Shown here in pieces: positions 16,772 through 26,203 of a DNA stretch of 64,000 nt (the first letter of the stretch is position 1; each line of letters starts with the position of its first letter). Source of the DNA: Citrobacter amalonaticus Y19 (GTDB lineage: Bacteria > Pseudomonadota > Gammaproteobacteria > Enterobacterales > Enterobacteriaceae); NCBI RefSeq assembly GCF_000981805.1, contig NZ_CP011132.1, positions 248,001 through 312,000 of the forward strand, given 5' to 3'. Under the pieces are notes generated by a model, which saw only the letters and a program-made list of their open reading frames with translations, made no database searches and was not told the DNA's origin. The translations under genes and the position numbers were made by a program.

Positions 16772-16805
16772 ACATTTTTTGTCCGGTTCCCATAGGAAGA
16801 GGGGA

Positions 16806-17576
16806 TCAGCGCAGGATAAACGGGTCGGCATCCTGCCAGGCCGGGAAGGTTTCCCGGTACTCTTTCAACGCGCTCAGCGACAGTTCAGCATCAATGCGCG
16901 TGGCGTGGTGGGCTTCCGCCGTGGCGATCACTTCTCCCTGGGGATTGATGACCCGACTGTCTCCACGATAATGTTGGCCGTTACCGTCTGTGCCGACGCG
17001 GTTGCACCCGGCAACATATGCCTGATTTTCGATAGCGCGTGCCGCCAGCAGTGTCTGCCAGTGCAGAGAGCGGGGAGCCGGCCAGTTGGCGACATACAGC
17101 GCCAGATCGTAATCATTAAGATTGCGTGACCACACCGGGAAACGCAGGTCATAACATACCAGCGGGAGAATGCGCCATCCGCGCCATTCCACGATCGCGC
17201 GGCGGTTGCCTGGCTGGTAATGATGATGTTCGTCCGCCATACGAAACAGGTGGCGTTTGTCAGAAAAGTGAACTGTTCCGTGCGGCTCAACCAGGAAAAA
17301 ACGGTTTACTGCCCCCTGCTCGCTGGAGATGGCGGCACTTCCGGCCACCAGCGCATCGGTCTGTTGCGCTTTATCGCGCAGCCAGGCGATAAGCGTTTCT
17401 TCCGCGAGCGACTGCCCGGCGGCTTCCATCGCAAAGCCGGTGGTGAACATCTCCGGTAAAACAATCAGGTCGCGTCCGGTCACGGCTTCCAGTTGACGGT
17501 CGAAGTGGCGCAAATTGGCCGGGCCATCCATCCAGACCAGCGGTTGTTGCAGCAGCGTAATTTTCAAACCAGGCAC
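16806..17576 (-). CDS. yafV: Omega-amidase YafV, carbon-nitrogen hydrolase family
   Basis: A 256-residue nitrilase-superfamily omega-amidase, closely similar to E. coli YafV, which hydrolyses 2-oxoglutaramate-type amides. The Glu-Lys-Cys triad is visible: V-L-P-E-M-F, D-K-R-H-L-F and V-C-Y-D-L-R-F-P. The start is the GTG at 17576 (VPGLKITLLQQ), which gives the E. coli length; an ATG 14 codons upstream is unlikely. In E. coli ivy lies between yafV and fadE; it is absent here. Confidence 0.96.
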   Translation of the reverse strand: MPGLKITLLQQPLVWMDGPANLRHFDRQLEAVTGRDLIVLPEMFTTGFAMEAAGQSLAEETLIAWLRDKAQQTDALVAGSAAISSEQGAVNRFFLVEPHGTVHFSDKRHLFRMADEHHHYQPGNRRAIVEWRGWRILPLVCYDLRFPVWSRNLNDYDLALYVANWPAPRSLHWQTLLAARAIENQAYVAGCNRVGTDGNGQHYRGDSRVINPQGEVIATAEAHHATRIDAELSLSALKEYRETFPAWQDADPFILR

Positions 17577-17642
17577 GGTAGGCTCTCCTTGTTGAACAGC
17601 ATTCTGACACTGTAGCACGTGCTTTCAGGAAACGCGGGCGAT

Positions 17643-17666
17643 AAAAAGCCCCGCCGAAGCGAGGCT
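17643..17666 (-). terminator. Terminator of fadE
   Basis: On the minus strand AGCCTCGC-TTCG-GCGGGGCT is followed by TTTTTATC. The TTCG tetraloop and T run make it a strong terminator 20 bases after the fadE stop. Confidence 0.85.
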
Positions 17667-17685
17667 AAAAGGTCATGCGTAAGCG

Positions 17686-20130
17686 TTAAGCGGCTTCGAC
17701 TTTACGCACTTTCTCTGCCAGCTTTACCGGCTTCGTCGCCAGCTCTTCTGGAGCAAAATCATCCACATTGATGCTGCGCAGACGGCTTTCTTCCGCCTTG
17801 ACCAGAATGGCCGCTTCCTCTTTGTCGATTAAGCCTTTTGCCAGGGCGTTTTGCGCCAGCGCATCCAGACGGGTGAACGGCAGGTTTTTGCCAATTTCTT
17901 TGCAAATACGCTGGTGGATCGGGTCGGCAGCCATCACGTCCAGCAGCGCCTCTTCCAGTAATCCCACCGGGTTATGCTCGCTCGGCGTCAGGTACTGACC
18001 ACGACCAATGCGATCGCGGGTGGCGCTCGGAACCTGCAAAATCTTCGCGACTTTGTGATCCAGCTTGTCCGACGGGGCCTGATAGTGACGACCGGTCGGG
18101 AAGATAACGACCTTCAGCAGCCCGGCGACCAGACGGTTCGGGAAGTTTTGCAGCAGATCGTCAATCGCCTGTTCCGCTTTATACAGCGCATCCTGAGCGC
18201 CCCAGTGCACCAGCGGCAGGTCGGCTTCATGGCGGCCTTCATCGTCATAACGCTTCAGTACCGCAGAGGCCAGATACAACTGACTCAACACATCACCCAG
18301 ACGGGCGGAGATACGCTCGCGGCGTTTCAGGCTACCGCCCAGCACCGCCATTGAAACATCGGAGAGCAGCGCGAGGTTCGCACTCAGACGGTTAAGGTGC
18401 TGATAATAACGCTTCGTTGCATCACGGGTAGGCGTGTGACTGGTCAAGCCGCGCGTCAGACCCAGCCAGAAGCTGCGCATCTTGTTGCTGCCAACGTGGC
18501 CGATATGTTTGAACAGCAATTTGTCGAACGCATTCACATCGTTGTTCTGCGCTGCCGCCATCTCTTCCAGCACATACGGATGGCAACGAATCGCCCCCTG
18601 ACCGAAGATCATCATGCTGCGGGTCAGGATGTTGGCACCTTCCACGGTGATAGCAATCGGTGCGCCCTGGTAGGCCCGTGCGAGGAAGTTACCTTCGCCG
18701 AGCATAATGCCCTTGCCGCCGGTAATATCCATCGCGTCGATAATCGACTGCTGACCACGATGGGTACAGTGATACTTCACGATGGCCGACAGCACTGCCG
18801 GTTTCTCGCCCAGCATAATGCCGTAGGTGATGAGGGACGCTGCGGCATCCATCACGTAAGCGTTACCGGCAATACGTGCCAGCGGTTCTTCGATCCCTTC
18901 CATCTTACCGATGGAGATTTTGAATTGACGACGAATATGGGCATAGGCACCGGTCGCCATCGCGACGGATTTCACTCCGCCGGTAGAGTTTGACGGCAGC
19001 GTAATGCCGCGACCCACCGACAGACATTCCACCAGCATACGCCAGCCCTGGCCGGCCATTTTCGGGCCGCCGATGATGTAATCGATCGGCACAAACACGT
19101 CTTTACCGAGCGTTGGACCGTTCTGGAACGGGACGTTCAGCGGGAAGTGACGACGACCAATTTCCACACCCGGCGTTGAGGTAGGGATTAACGCACAGGT
19201 GATCCCCAGTTCTTCATCGCCGCCCAACAGTTTATCCGGGTCGGAAAGTTTAAATGCCAGCCCCAGGACGGTAGCGATAGGCGCAAGGGTGATATAACGC
19301 TTGTTCCAGGTCAGGCGCATTCCCAGCACCTGCTGTCCTTGCCACTCACCCATGCAGACAACACCGGTATCCGGAATGGCGCCCGCATCGGAACCCGCTT
19401 CCGGGCTGGTCAGCGCAAAGCAAGGGATCTCCTGACCGCGCGCCAGGCGGGGCAGGTAATGATCTTTCTGCTCTTGCGTACCGTAATGTTGCAACAACTC
19501 GCCTGGGCCTAAAGAGTTTGGCACACCCACGGTGATCGCCAGGATCCCGGAGACGCCGGACAATTTTTGCAGGACGCGAGACTGGGCGTAAGCCGAGAAC
19601 TCCAGCCCGCCGTACTCTTTTTTAATGATCATCGCGAAGAAGCGATGTTCTTTCAGGAATGCCCACAGCTCCGGCGGCAGATCGGCCAGCTCATGGGTTA
19701 TCTGAAAATCGTTCGCCATGCGGCATGCTTCTTCTACCGGGCCGTCGATGAACGCCTGCTCTTCGGCGGTCAGACGCGGTTGCGGGTAGTTGTGCAGTTT
19801 TTTCCAGTCCGGTTTGCCCTGGAACAGATCGCCTTCCCACCAGGTGGTACCGGCATCAATCGCTTCTTTCTCTGTACGTGACATTGGCGGCATGACCTTA
19901 CGGAAGCCGCGGAATACCGGTGCGGAAATCATCGACTTACGCATCGGCGTAAAGTTGAACGGCACGAGGATGATGGCCAGTGGAATCAGCAGCCAGACGG
20001 ACCACAGTCCGGCAACACCAAGCGCCGCGGTCCAGACGAGCAAAATCAGGCTGCTGAGAAATAAGCTCACGCGGTGATAGAACAGCGCGCCGAGCAGAAC
20101 GACCGTAGCGAGAATACTCAAAATCATCAT
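17686..20130 (-). CDS. fadE: Acyl-CoA dehydrogenase FadE
   Basis: An 814-residue protein of the same length as E. coli FadE and nearly identical to it. It carries out the first step of fatty acid beta-oxidation. Two N-terminal membrane-associated helices (residues 1-60) precede the acyl-CoA dehydrogenase core with T-S-P-E-A-G-S-D and the C-terminal DUF1974 extension. A FadR-like site precedes it. It is divergent from gmhA. Confidence 0.98.
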   Translation of the reverse strand: MMILSILATVVLLGALFYHRVSLFLSSLILLVWTAALGVAGLWSVWLLIPLAIILVPFNFTPMRKSMISAPVFRGFRKVMPPMSRTEKEAIDAGTTWWEGDLFQGKPDWKKLHNYPQPRLTAEEQAFIDGPVEEACRMANDFQITHELADLPPELWAFLKEHRFFAMIIKKEYGGLEFSAYAQSRVLQKLSGVSGILAITVGVPNSLGPGELLQHYGTQEQKDHYLPRLARGQEIPCFALTSPEAGSDAGAIPDTGVVCMGEWQGQQVLGMRLTWNKRYITLAPIATVLGLAFKLSDPDKLLGGDEELGITCALIPTSTPGVEIGRRHFPLNVPFQNGPTLGKDVFVPIDYIIGGPKMAGQGWRMLVECLSVGRGITLPSNSTGGVKSVAMATGAYAHIRRQFKISIGKMEGIEEPLARIAGNAYVMDAAASLITYGIMLGEKPAVLSAIVKYHCTHRGQQSIIDAMDITGGKGIMLGEGNFLARAYQGAPIAITVEGANILTRSMMIFGQGAIRCHPYVLEEMAAAQNNDVNAFDKLLFKHIGHVGSNKMRSFWLGLTRGLTSHTPTRDATKRYYQHLNRLSANLALLSDVSMAVLGGSLKRRERISARLGDVLSQLYLASAVLKRYDDEGRHEADLPLVHWGAQDALYKAEQAIDDLLQNFPNRLVAGLLKVVIFPTGRHYQAPSDKLDHKVAKILQVPSATRDRIGRGQYLTPSEHNPVGLLEEALLDVMAADPIHQRICKEIGKNLPFTRLDALAQNALAKGLIDKEEAAILVKAEESRLRSINVDDFAPEELATKPVKLAEKVRKVEAA

Positions 20131-20153
20131 AACGAAAAGCTCCCTTGCTTGTA

Positions 20154-20170
20154 GGAGGTCTGACCACTTG
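20154..20170. promoter_or_regulatory. Probable FadR operator of fadE
   Basis: GGAGGTCTGACCACTTG contains the GGT-N2-GACC-A core of FadR sites and lies 24 bases before the fadE start. FadR repression of fadE is established in E. coli; the site here is a match by eye. Confidence 0.55.
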
Positions 20171-20369
20171 TGATATTATGGTTGTAGTGGATGTAAAATC
20201 TTTTATCAATGCGTTTACAAAATAATTACAACAAAGCTCACATTGTTGTTGTTTTCTGCGGCACGAAAAATCAAAAGCCGTCGCCATTGATGTGGCTTAT
20301 GCTTCTCGCTGCCAGTGCTATCCGGTACACTGCATCCTGTCATTTACATTCATGCTGAAGGATATCCTC

Positions 20370-20948
20370 ATGTACCAGGATCTTATTCGTAACGAACTGA
20401 ACGAAGCGGCGGAAACGCTGGCTAATTTTTTAAAAGATGACGCCAATATTCACGCTATTCAGCGCGCGGCGGTCCTGCTGGCAGACAGTTTTAAAGCGGG
20501 TGGTAAGGTACTGTCCTGCGGAAACGGCGGCTCTCATTGTGACGCCATGCACTTTGCAGAAGAGCTGACGGGGCGCTATCGCGAAAACCGTCCTGGCTAT
20601 CCGGCCATTGCGATTTCCGACGTCAGCCATCTCTCCTGCGTCAGCAATGATTTCGGTTACGACTACGTCTTTTCCCGTTATGTGGAAGCCGTCGGACGCG
20701 AAGGTGATGTGCTGTTAGGCATCTCAACTTCCGGCAATTCGGGTAACGTGATCAAAGCCATCGCCGCAGCGCGCGAGAAAGGGATGAAAGTGATCACTCT
20801 GACCGGTAAAGACGGCGGTAAAATGGCCGGTACTGCCGATATCGAAATCCGCGTTCCACATTTCGGCTATGCTGACCGTATTCAGGAAATTCATATTAAA
20901 GTGATTCATATCCTGATTCAGCTGATCGAAAAAGAGATGGTTAAGTAA
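20370..20948 (+). CDS. gmhA: Sedoheptulose-7-phosphate isomerase
   Basis: A 192-residue SIS-domain protein, almost identical to E. coli GmhA (LpcA), which makes D-glycero-D-manno-heptose 7-phosphate for the LPS core. G-N-G-G-S and S-T-S-G-N-S-G-N mark the phosphosugar site. The start is MYQDLIRNEL, with AAGGATAT before it; an in-frame start at 20292 is not conserved. Confidence 0.98.
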   Translation: MYQDLIRNELNEAAETLANFLKDDANIHAIQRAAVLLADSFKAGGKVLSCGNGGSHCDAMHFAEELTGRYRENRPGYPAIAISDVSHLSCVSNDFGYDYVFSRYVEAVGREGDVLLGISTSGNSGNVIKAIAAAREKGMKVITLTGKDGGKMAGTADIEIRVPHFGYADRIQEIHIKVIHILIQLIEKEMVK

Positions 20949-20992
20949 GTCTTCGCCGGGGGCTTGTGCCCCCGCAGTTGTGGAGGTGATGT

Positions 20993-21760
20993 ATGTGCGA
21001 ACTGCTCGGGATGAGCGCCAATGTGCCGACCGATATCTGCTTTAGTTTCACCGGGCTGGTTCAGCGGGGAGGAGGAACCGGGCCGCACAAAGACGGCTGG
21101 GGCATCACCTTCTATGAAGGCAAAGGCTGCCGGACGTTCAAAGATCCGCAACCCAGCTTTAATTCCCCCATCGCCAAACTGGTACAGGACTACCCGATCA
21201 AATCCTGCTCCGTGATTGCCCATATTCGCCAGGCGAACCGGGGTGAAGTGGCGCTGGAGAACACCCATCCCTTCACGCGTGAACTGTGGGGCCGTAACTG
21301 GACCTATGCGCACAACGGGCAACTCTCAGGCTATAAGACGCTGGAAACCGGCAATTTTCGCCCGGTCGGTGAAACCGACAGCGAAAAGGCGTTCTGCTGG
21401 CTGCTGCACAAACTCACTCAGCGCTACCCGCGCACGCCGGGCAATATGACGGCGGTGTTCAGGTATATCGCGACGCTGGCGGGTGTACTGCGTGAGAAAG
21501 GAGTCTTTAACATGCTGTTGTCAGATGGCCGCTATGTGATGGCATTCTGCTCAACGAATCTTTTCTGGATAACCCGCCGCGCGCCGTTTGGTGTGGCGAC
21601 GCTACTGGATCAGGATGTGGAAATTGACTTCAGCTCAGAGACCACACCTAACGATGTGGTCACCGTGATTGCGACGCAACCGCTGACAGGAAACGAAACC
21701 TGGCAAAAGATTATGCCAGGCGAGTGGGCATTATTTTGTCTCGGGGAGCGCGTAGTTTGA
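20993..21760 (+). CDS. yafJ: Class II glutamine amidotransferase YafJ
   Basis: A 255-residue Ntn-type amidotransferase. Cys2 right after the initiator Met is the nucleophile (MCELLGM), and H-I-R-Q-A-N-R-G is the glutamine-binding segment. It matches E. coli YafJ in length and sequence. The acceptor substrate is not established. A GC-rich hairpin (GGGGGC-TTGT-GCCCCC) lies between gmhA and this gene. Its 3' end overlaps that of yafK on the other strand by 30 bases. Confidence 0.96.
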   Translation: MCELLGMSANVPTDICFSFTGLVQRGGGTGPHKDGWGITFYEGKGCRTFKDPQPSFNSPIAKLVQDYPIKSCSVIAHIRQANRGEVALENTHPFTRELWGRNWTYAHNGQLSGYKTLETGNFRPVGETDSEKAFCWLLHKLTQRYPRTPGNMTAVFRYIATLAGVLREKGVFNMLLSDGRYVMAFCSTNLFWITRRAPFGVATLLDQDVEIDFSSETTPNDVVTVIATQPLTGNETWQKIMPGEWALFCLGERVV

Positions 21761-22471
21761 CGCCAGTTGCGGCTGAACCACTTCGTGACTCAACGGCTTG
21801 CTGACGACATAGCGGCCATCGACAACAGAAACGGTCGGTGGCTTGCGAGTTTGCTCAAAGTAATCGTATCCCGGCTTTAACTGCGACCAGAACTCTTTGT
21901 AATAGGAATACTTGTGGCGCTGCATATTGGCGTCGGTCATGCGGAAGGGATAAATACTGACCTGAACACTCGACTGACCAAAAACCAGCGCGCCAGTGAC
22001 AAACTGGAAAATCTCATCAATACCGCTGTCGGTCATGGCATAGCAGCCAACGGAGACGCAGGCACCGTGAATCATCAGGTATTTGCCTTCGTAACCGTGC
22101 GCGCGGTCATAGGCGTTCGGGAAGCCAATATTAATGGCTTTATAAAAGCGGCTATCGGGTTTGAGCTGGCTACGCTGGACGTTATAAAAACCTTCCGGAC
22201 TTTTAAAATCCCCCTGGCGCTGTTTTGGACCTAATCCGCCGGAGTAATTACAAATCTTGTAGCTGTCGAGAAGTTGATACTGTTCGCCCATCTTGACGTA
22301 GAGATCGAGCGCGCGCTCTTCCTTGAAGATCTGTATATAGACCGGCGATCCCATCAATTGCTGCTTATACTCTTTGCTGATCGGCGTCGTGGAGCTATTG
22401 CTACTCAGCAAGCCAGCGAATGACACGCACGGGATCAAAAGCATCGCAATAAATAATGCGATTTTACGCAT
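21731..22471 (-). CDS. yafK: L,D-transpeptidase-fold protein YafK (DpaA), releases Lpp from peptidoglycan
   Basis: A 246-residue exported protein of the YkuD fold. The active site is H-G-A-C-V-S-V-G-C-Y-A-M, with the catalytic Cys near residue 140. E. coli YafK (DpaA/LdtF) cleaves the link between peptidoglycan and Braun lipoprotein. An 18-residue signal peptide starts MRKIALFIAMLL. I chose the start at 22471, which gives the E. coli length. Confidence 0.96.
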   Translation of the reverse strand: MRKIALFIAMLLIPCVSFAGLLSSNSSTTPISKEYKQQLMGSPVYIQIFKEERALDLYVKMGEQYQLLDSYKICNYSGGLGPKQRQGDFKSPEGFYNVQRSQLKPDSRFYKAINIGFPNAYDRAHGYEGKYLMIHGACVSVGCYAMTDSGIDEIFQFVTGALVFGQSSVQVSIYPFRMTDANMQRHKYSYYKEFWSQLKPGYDYFEQTRKPPTVSVVDGRYVVSKPLSHEVVQPQLASNYALPETK

Positions 22472-22703
22472 ACTGCTTGTTCCTTGATAAAACGATTGCA
22501 CACGCCAGAACGGCAAATAATAAGATCCCCAAATCGGACTAATCTGGATTTGGAGCGCTCACATTAACACCACGACAGTTTTTCGCAAGCCCCTCGTGGT
22601 GCGTTTACAATTTATACTAAAACGAACTCGGATATTTCTTTTGTTGCAATCCGTCGCGTTTTACTTTAGTGCGTTCTCATCGACTTCCCATTGCAGAAAA
22701 ACA

Positions 22704-22719
22704 CTGTATACTTAAACAG
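22704..22719 (+). promoter_or_regulatory. LexA box of dinB
   Basis: CTGTATACTTAAACAG is a full CTGT-N8-ACAG SOS box 18 bases before the dinB start. It places dinB under LexA control as in E. coli. Confidence 0.92.
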
Positions 22720-22737
22720 TGATGTGGGAGGTGAGTG

Positions 22738-23793
22738 ATGCGTAAAATCATACATATTGATATGGACTGTTTTTTCGCAGCGGTTGAAATGCGTGACAAC
22801 CCGGCGCTGCGCGACATCCCTATTGCGATTGGTGGCAGCCGCGAGCGCAGAGGCGTCATCAGTACCGCCAACTATCCCGCCCGTAAATTTGGTGTGCGCA
22901 GCGCGATGCCAACCGGAATGGCGCTGAAGCTCTGCCCACACCTCACGTTATTACCCGGTCGCCACGAAGCCTATAAAGAAGCCTCCCGCCAGATTCAGGA
23001 CATCTTTTCGCGCTACACCTCGTTAATTGAGCCGCTGTCTCTGGATGAAGCGTACCTGGATGTCACCGACAGCACGCACTGTCATGGTTCGGCAACGCTC
23101 ATCGCCCAGGAGATCCGCCAGACTATCTTCAACGAACTGCAACTTACCGCCTCGGCGGGCGTGGCGCCGGTGAAGTTTCTGGCCAAAATCGCCTCCGATC
23201 TGAATAAACCCAACGGACAATATGTCATTACGCCGGAGGATGTACCGGCGTTCCTCAAAACGTTGTCACTGGGCAAAATACCCGGCGTCGGTAAAGTGTC
23301 TGCGGCAAAGCTGGAAAGTATGGGGCTACGTACCTGCGGTGATGTGCAGCAGTTCGATCTGGCGACATTACTCAAGCGCTTTGGTAAGTTTGGTCGGATA
23401 CTGTGGGAGCGCTGTCAGGGCATCGACGAACGGGACGTCAATAATGAACGCTTACGCAAATCCGTTGGTGTCGAACGCACAATGGCGGAAGATATTCATG
23501 AGTGGTCCGACTGTGAAGCGATTATTGAGCGGTTATATCCGGAACTGGAACGACGGCTGGCGAAAGTGAACCCCGATCTGCTCATTGCCCGTCAGGGGGT
23601 GAAGCTAAAGTTTAATGATTTTCAGCAAACGACCCAGGAACACGTCTGGCCGCGACTGAATAAAGACGATCTGATTTCTACCGCGCGTAAAACCTGGGAC
23701 GAACGCCGGGGAGGGCGGGGCGTACGTCTGGTGGGGCTGCACGTTACGCTGCTTGATCCACAACTGGAACGGCAGTTATTACTGGGGTTATAA
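22738..23793 (+). CDS. dinB: DNA polymerase IV, translesion Y-family polymerase
   Basis: A 351-residue Y-family polymerase nearly identical to E. coli DinB. Catalytic acidic residues are in M-D-C-F-F near residue 10 and S-L-D-E-A-Y near 100. A GTG three bases upstream of the ATG is also possible. The C-terminal beta-clamp motif is Q-L-L-L-G-L. No yafN/yafO toxin genes follow, unlike E. coli. Confidence 0.98.
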   Translation: MRKIIHIDMDCFFAAVEMRDNPALRDIPIAIGGSRERRGVISTANYPARKFGVRSAMPTGMALKLCPHLTLLPGRHEAYKEASRQIQDIFSRYTSLIEPLSLDEAYLDVTDSTHCHGSATLIAQEIRQTIFNELQLTASAGVAPVKFLAKIASDLNKPNGQYVITPEDVPAFLKTLSLGKIPGVGKVSAAKLESMGLRTCGDVQQFDLATLLKRFGKFGRILWERCQGIDERDVNNERLRKSVGVERTMAEDIHEWSDCEAIIERLYPELERRLAKVNPDLLIARQGVKLKFNDFQQTTQEHVWPRLNKDDLISTARKTWDERRGGRGVRLVGLHVTLLDPQLERQLLLGL

Positions 23794-23815
23794 GCGTAAT
23801 GAGTAACGGGTATGA

Positions 23816-23908
23816 AAACTGCCGGATGGCGTTTCACTTATCCGGCCTACAAGTCTGCTGACAGTTCGTAGGCCGGATAAGGCGCAACGCGCCGCCATCC
23901 GGCAGTTT
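23816..23908. repeat. REP/BIME element pair
   Basis: Two inverted copies of the enterobacterial REP unit (TGCCGGATGGCG ... CGCCATCCGGCA, with inner TTATCCGGCCTACAA / TAGGCCGGATAA) between the convergent dinB and pepD genes. Confidence 0.9.
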
Positions 23909-23928
23909 TAAAGCATAACGATCGTGAC

Positions 23929-25386
23929 TTACTTTGTCGGAATCGCTTTCAGCAGTTCGGTCAGAAGCCGCCAGTAATGACTGACACTTTCGATATGGAC
24001 CTGCTCATCCGGTGAGTGCGGACCGGTGATGGTTGGTCCGATAGAGACCATATCCATATCCGGGTATGGTTTTTTAAACAGACCGCACTCCAGACCCGCG
24101 TGGATAATCTGGATGTTCGGCGTCTTGTTGAACAGACGCTGATAGGTTTCGCGTACCAGATGCATCACCGGCGAGTTCGCATCCGGCTGCCAGCCAGGGT
24201 AGCTTCCTTTGGCTTCGGTTTTCGCGCCCGCCAGTTTGCCCAGCGAATCCAGCATGCTAACGACATAGTCTTTACCGGTGTCGATCAGCGAACGGATCAG
24301 GCAATGGATTTCGACATTGTCATCGGTCATGGTGACGACACCCACGTTCAGTGAGGTTTCAACCACGCCTTTTGCGACGTCGGAATTGCGGATCACACCG
24401 TTCGGCGTCGCGTTCAACAGACGAATAAAACCGTCGCGAGACGGCGCCGTCAGTGCCGCTTTATCGTTCGCCGCGCTCTCCAGCAGAACCACCAAGTTTT
24501 TCTCTTTTTCGGCCAGTTCGTTTTTCAGGATATCCTGATAAGCGTTGACCTGTGCTTTCAGCGCGTCGGCTTTATCCGCCGCAACGGCAACGGTGGCAAA
24601 GGCTTCACGCGGAATCGCGTTACGCAGCGTACCGCCGTTGAAATCGACCAGACGCAGATCCAGCTCTTCAGCATGACCGGCCAGGAAACGAACCAGCAGT
24701 TTGTTCGCATTGCCAAGACCGACGTGGATTTCGCCACCGGAGTGACCCCCTTTCAGCCCTTTCAGGGTCAGCTTAAAGGTCTGGAAACCCGCCGGAACGG
24801 CTTCGCGGGTCAGCGGCAGGTTAGAGGTAAAATCGATCCCCCCCGCGCAACCCATGTAGATTTCGCCTTCTTCTTCGGAGTCGGTGTTAATCAGAATGTC
24901 TGCCTGCAGCCAGTTGGCCTGCAGACCAAATGCACCGTCCATACCCGCTTCTTCTGTCATGGTCAGCAGCACTTCCAGCGGGCCGTGAACGACGCTGTCG
25001 TCAGCCAGAACGGCCAGTGCGGACGCCATGCCGATGCCGTTATCGGCACCCAACGTGGTGCCACGCGCTTTCACCCATTCGCCATCAATATAAGGCTGGA
25101 TCGGATCTTTAGTGAAATCGTGCACAGTGTCGTTGTTTTTCTGCGGCACCATGTCCAGGTGCGCTTGCAGAACCACCGGTTTACGGTTTTCCATTCCCGC
25201 GCTGGCCGGTTTACGAATCAGAATGTTTCCCACCTGGTCGCGCTCGACGTGGAAACCTTTCTCGTTTGCCCAGCCGATGATGTGCTCAGCGAGTTGCTCT
25301 TCATGATAGGACGGGTGAGGAATGGAACAGATTTTTGCAAAGATATCCCACAGCGGTTGCGGCGAGAGTTGAGACAGTTCTGACAC
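23929..25386 (-). CDS. pepD: Aminoacyl-histidine dipeptidase (carnosinase, peptidase D)
   Basis: A 485-residue M20-family zinc dipeptidase, as in E. coli PepD. Metal and catalytic motifs: H-L-D-M-V near residue 80, D-N-G-I-G near 119 and E-E-A-G-M-D near 150. It is a cytosolic enzyme that splits dipeptides, including Xaa-His. AGGAGAC precedes the start. Confidence 0.98.
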   Translation of the reverse strand: MSELSQLSPQPLWDIFAKICSIPHPSYHEEQLAEHIIGWANEKGFHVERDQVGNILIRKPASAGMENRKPVVLQAHLDMVPQKNNDTVHDFTKDPIQPYIDGEWVKARGTTLGADNGIGMASALAVLADDSVVHGPLEVLLTMTEEAGMDGAFGLQANWLQADILINTDSEEEGEIYMGCAGGIDFTSNLPLTREAVPAGFQTFKLTLKGLKGGHSGGEIHVGLGNANKLLVRFLAGHAEELDLRLVDFNGGTLRNAIPREAFATVAVAADKADALKAQVNAYQDILKNELAEKEKNLVVLLESAANDKAALTAPSRDGFIRLLNATPNGVIRNSDVAKGVVETSLNVGVVTMTDDNVEIHCLIRSLIDTGKDYVVSMLDSLGKLAGAKTEAKGSYPGWQPDANSPVMHLVRETYQRLFNKTPNIQIIHAGLECGLFKKPYPDMDMVSIGPTITGPHSPDEQVHIESVSHYWRLLTELLKAIPTK

Positions 25387-25645
25387 GATAAGTCTCCTTT
25401 AAAAGCACTGCAAACAAGCTTGCAGGTCACAGGGTTAGCAGGTTAGTTATTACCACAAGTCTGGCTTGCGAGATGCGCTTGAGAATACCACTTTCTGCGC
25501 CCGCTGCGAGTATAAAGCACGTAAAAAGAGGGCCCGATTCCGCGAAACACTGGTTTTTGGTGGCTCAGATCTCTATAATCTCGCGCAACCTATTTCCCCC
25601 TAGAACACTTTTTAAGCCGTAGATAAACAGGCTGGGACACTTCAC

Positions 25646-26104
25646 ATGAGCGAAAAATACGTCGTCACCTGGGACATGCTGCAGATTCATGCACGCAAGC
25701 TGGCAAACCGCCTGATGCCTTCAGAACAGTGGAAAGGCATTATTGCCGTTAGCCGTGGTGGTCTGGTGCCGGGCGCATTGCTGGCGCGTGAACTGGGCAT
25801 TCGTCATGTCGATACCGTATGCATTTCCAGCTACGATCACGACAACCAGCGTGAGCTGACCATTCTCAAGCGTGCAGAAGGCGACGGTGAAGGTTTTATC
25901 GTCATCGACGATCTGGTGGATACCGGCGGTACCGCCGTGGCTATCCGTGAAATGTATCCAAAAGCACACTTTGTCACCATTTTCGCGAAACCGGCGGGCC
26001 GTCCGTTAGTCGATGATTATGTGATTGATATCCCGCAGGATACCTGGATTGAGCAGCCGTGGGACATGGGCGTGACCTTCGTTCCGCCGATTTCTGGCCG
26101 CTAA
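25646..26104 (+). CDS. gpt: Xanthine-guanine phosphoribosyltransferase
   Basis: A 152-residue purine salvage enzyme, virtually identical to E. coli Gpt. The PRPP-binding motif is V-I-D-D-L-V-D-T-G-G-T-A near residues 85-96. It is divergent from pepD with a 259-base gap that holds both promoters. Confidence 0.98.
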   Translation: MSEKYVVTWDMLQIHARKLANRLMPSEQWKGIIAVSRGGLVPGALLARELGIRHVDTVCISSYDHDNQRELTILKRAEGDGEGFIVIDDLVDTGGTAVAIREMYPKAHFVTIFAKPAGRPLVDDYVIDIPQDTWIEQPWDMGVTFVPPISGR

Positions 26105-26203
26105 TCTCTGACTTTTTCAACGCCTGGCACTGCCGGGCGTTGTTCTATTTAGCCGGTGTCGGGTTACAATGTGCCTCAGTCAGTACTTCAGGAGGCGGTA
26201 CGC

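Noticed and set aside
16772..16805. Possible duplicate of the tRNA-Asp 3' end (TTTGTCCGGTTCCCA) at the far edge of the malonate block
   Set aside because: Only a short interrupted match to CCGTCCGTTCCGCCA; not above what chance gives.
23816..23908. Possible CRISPR or terminator array between dinB and pepD
   Set aside because: The repeats are two inverted REP units with no regular spacers.
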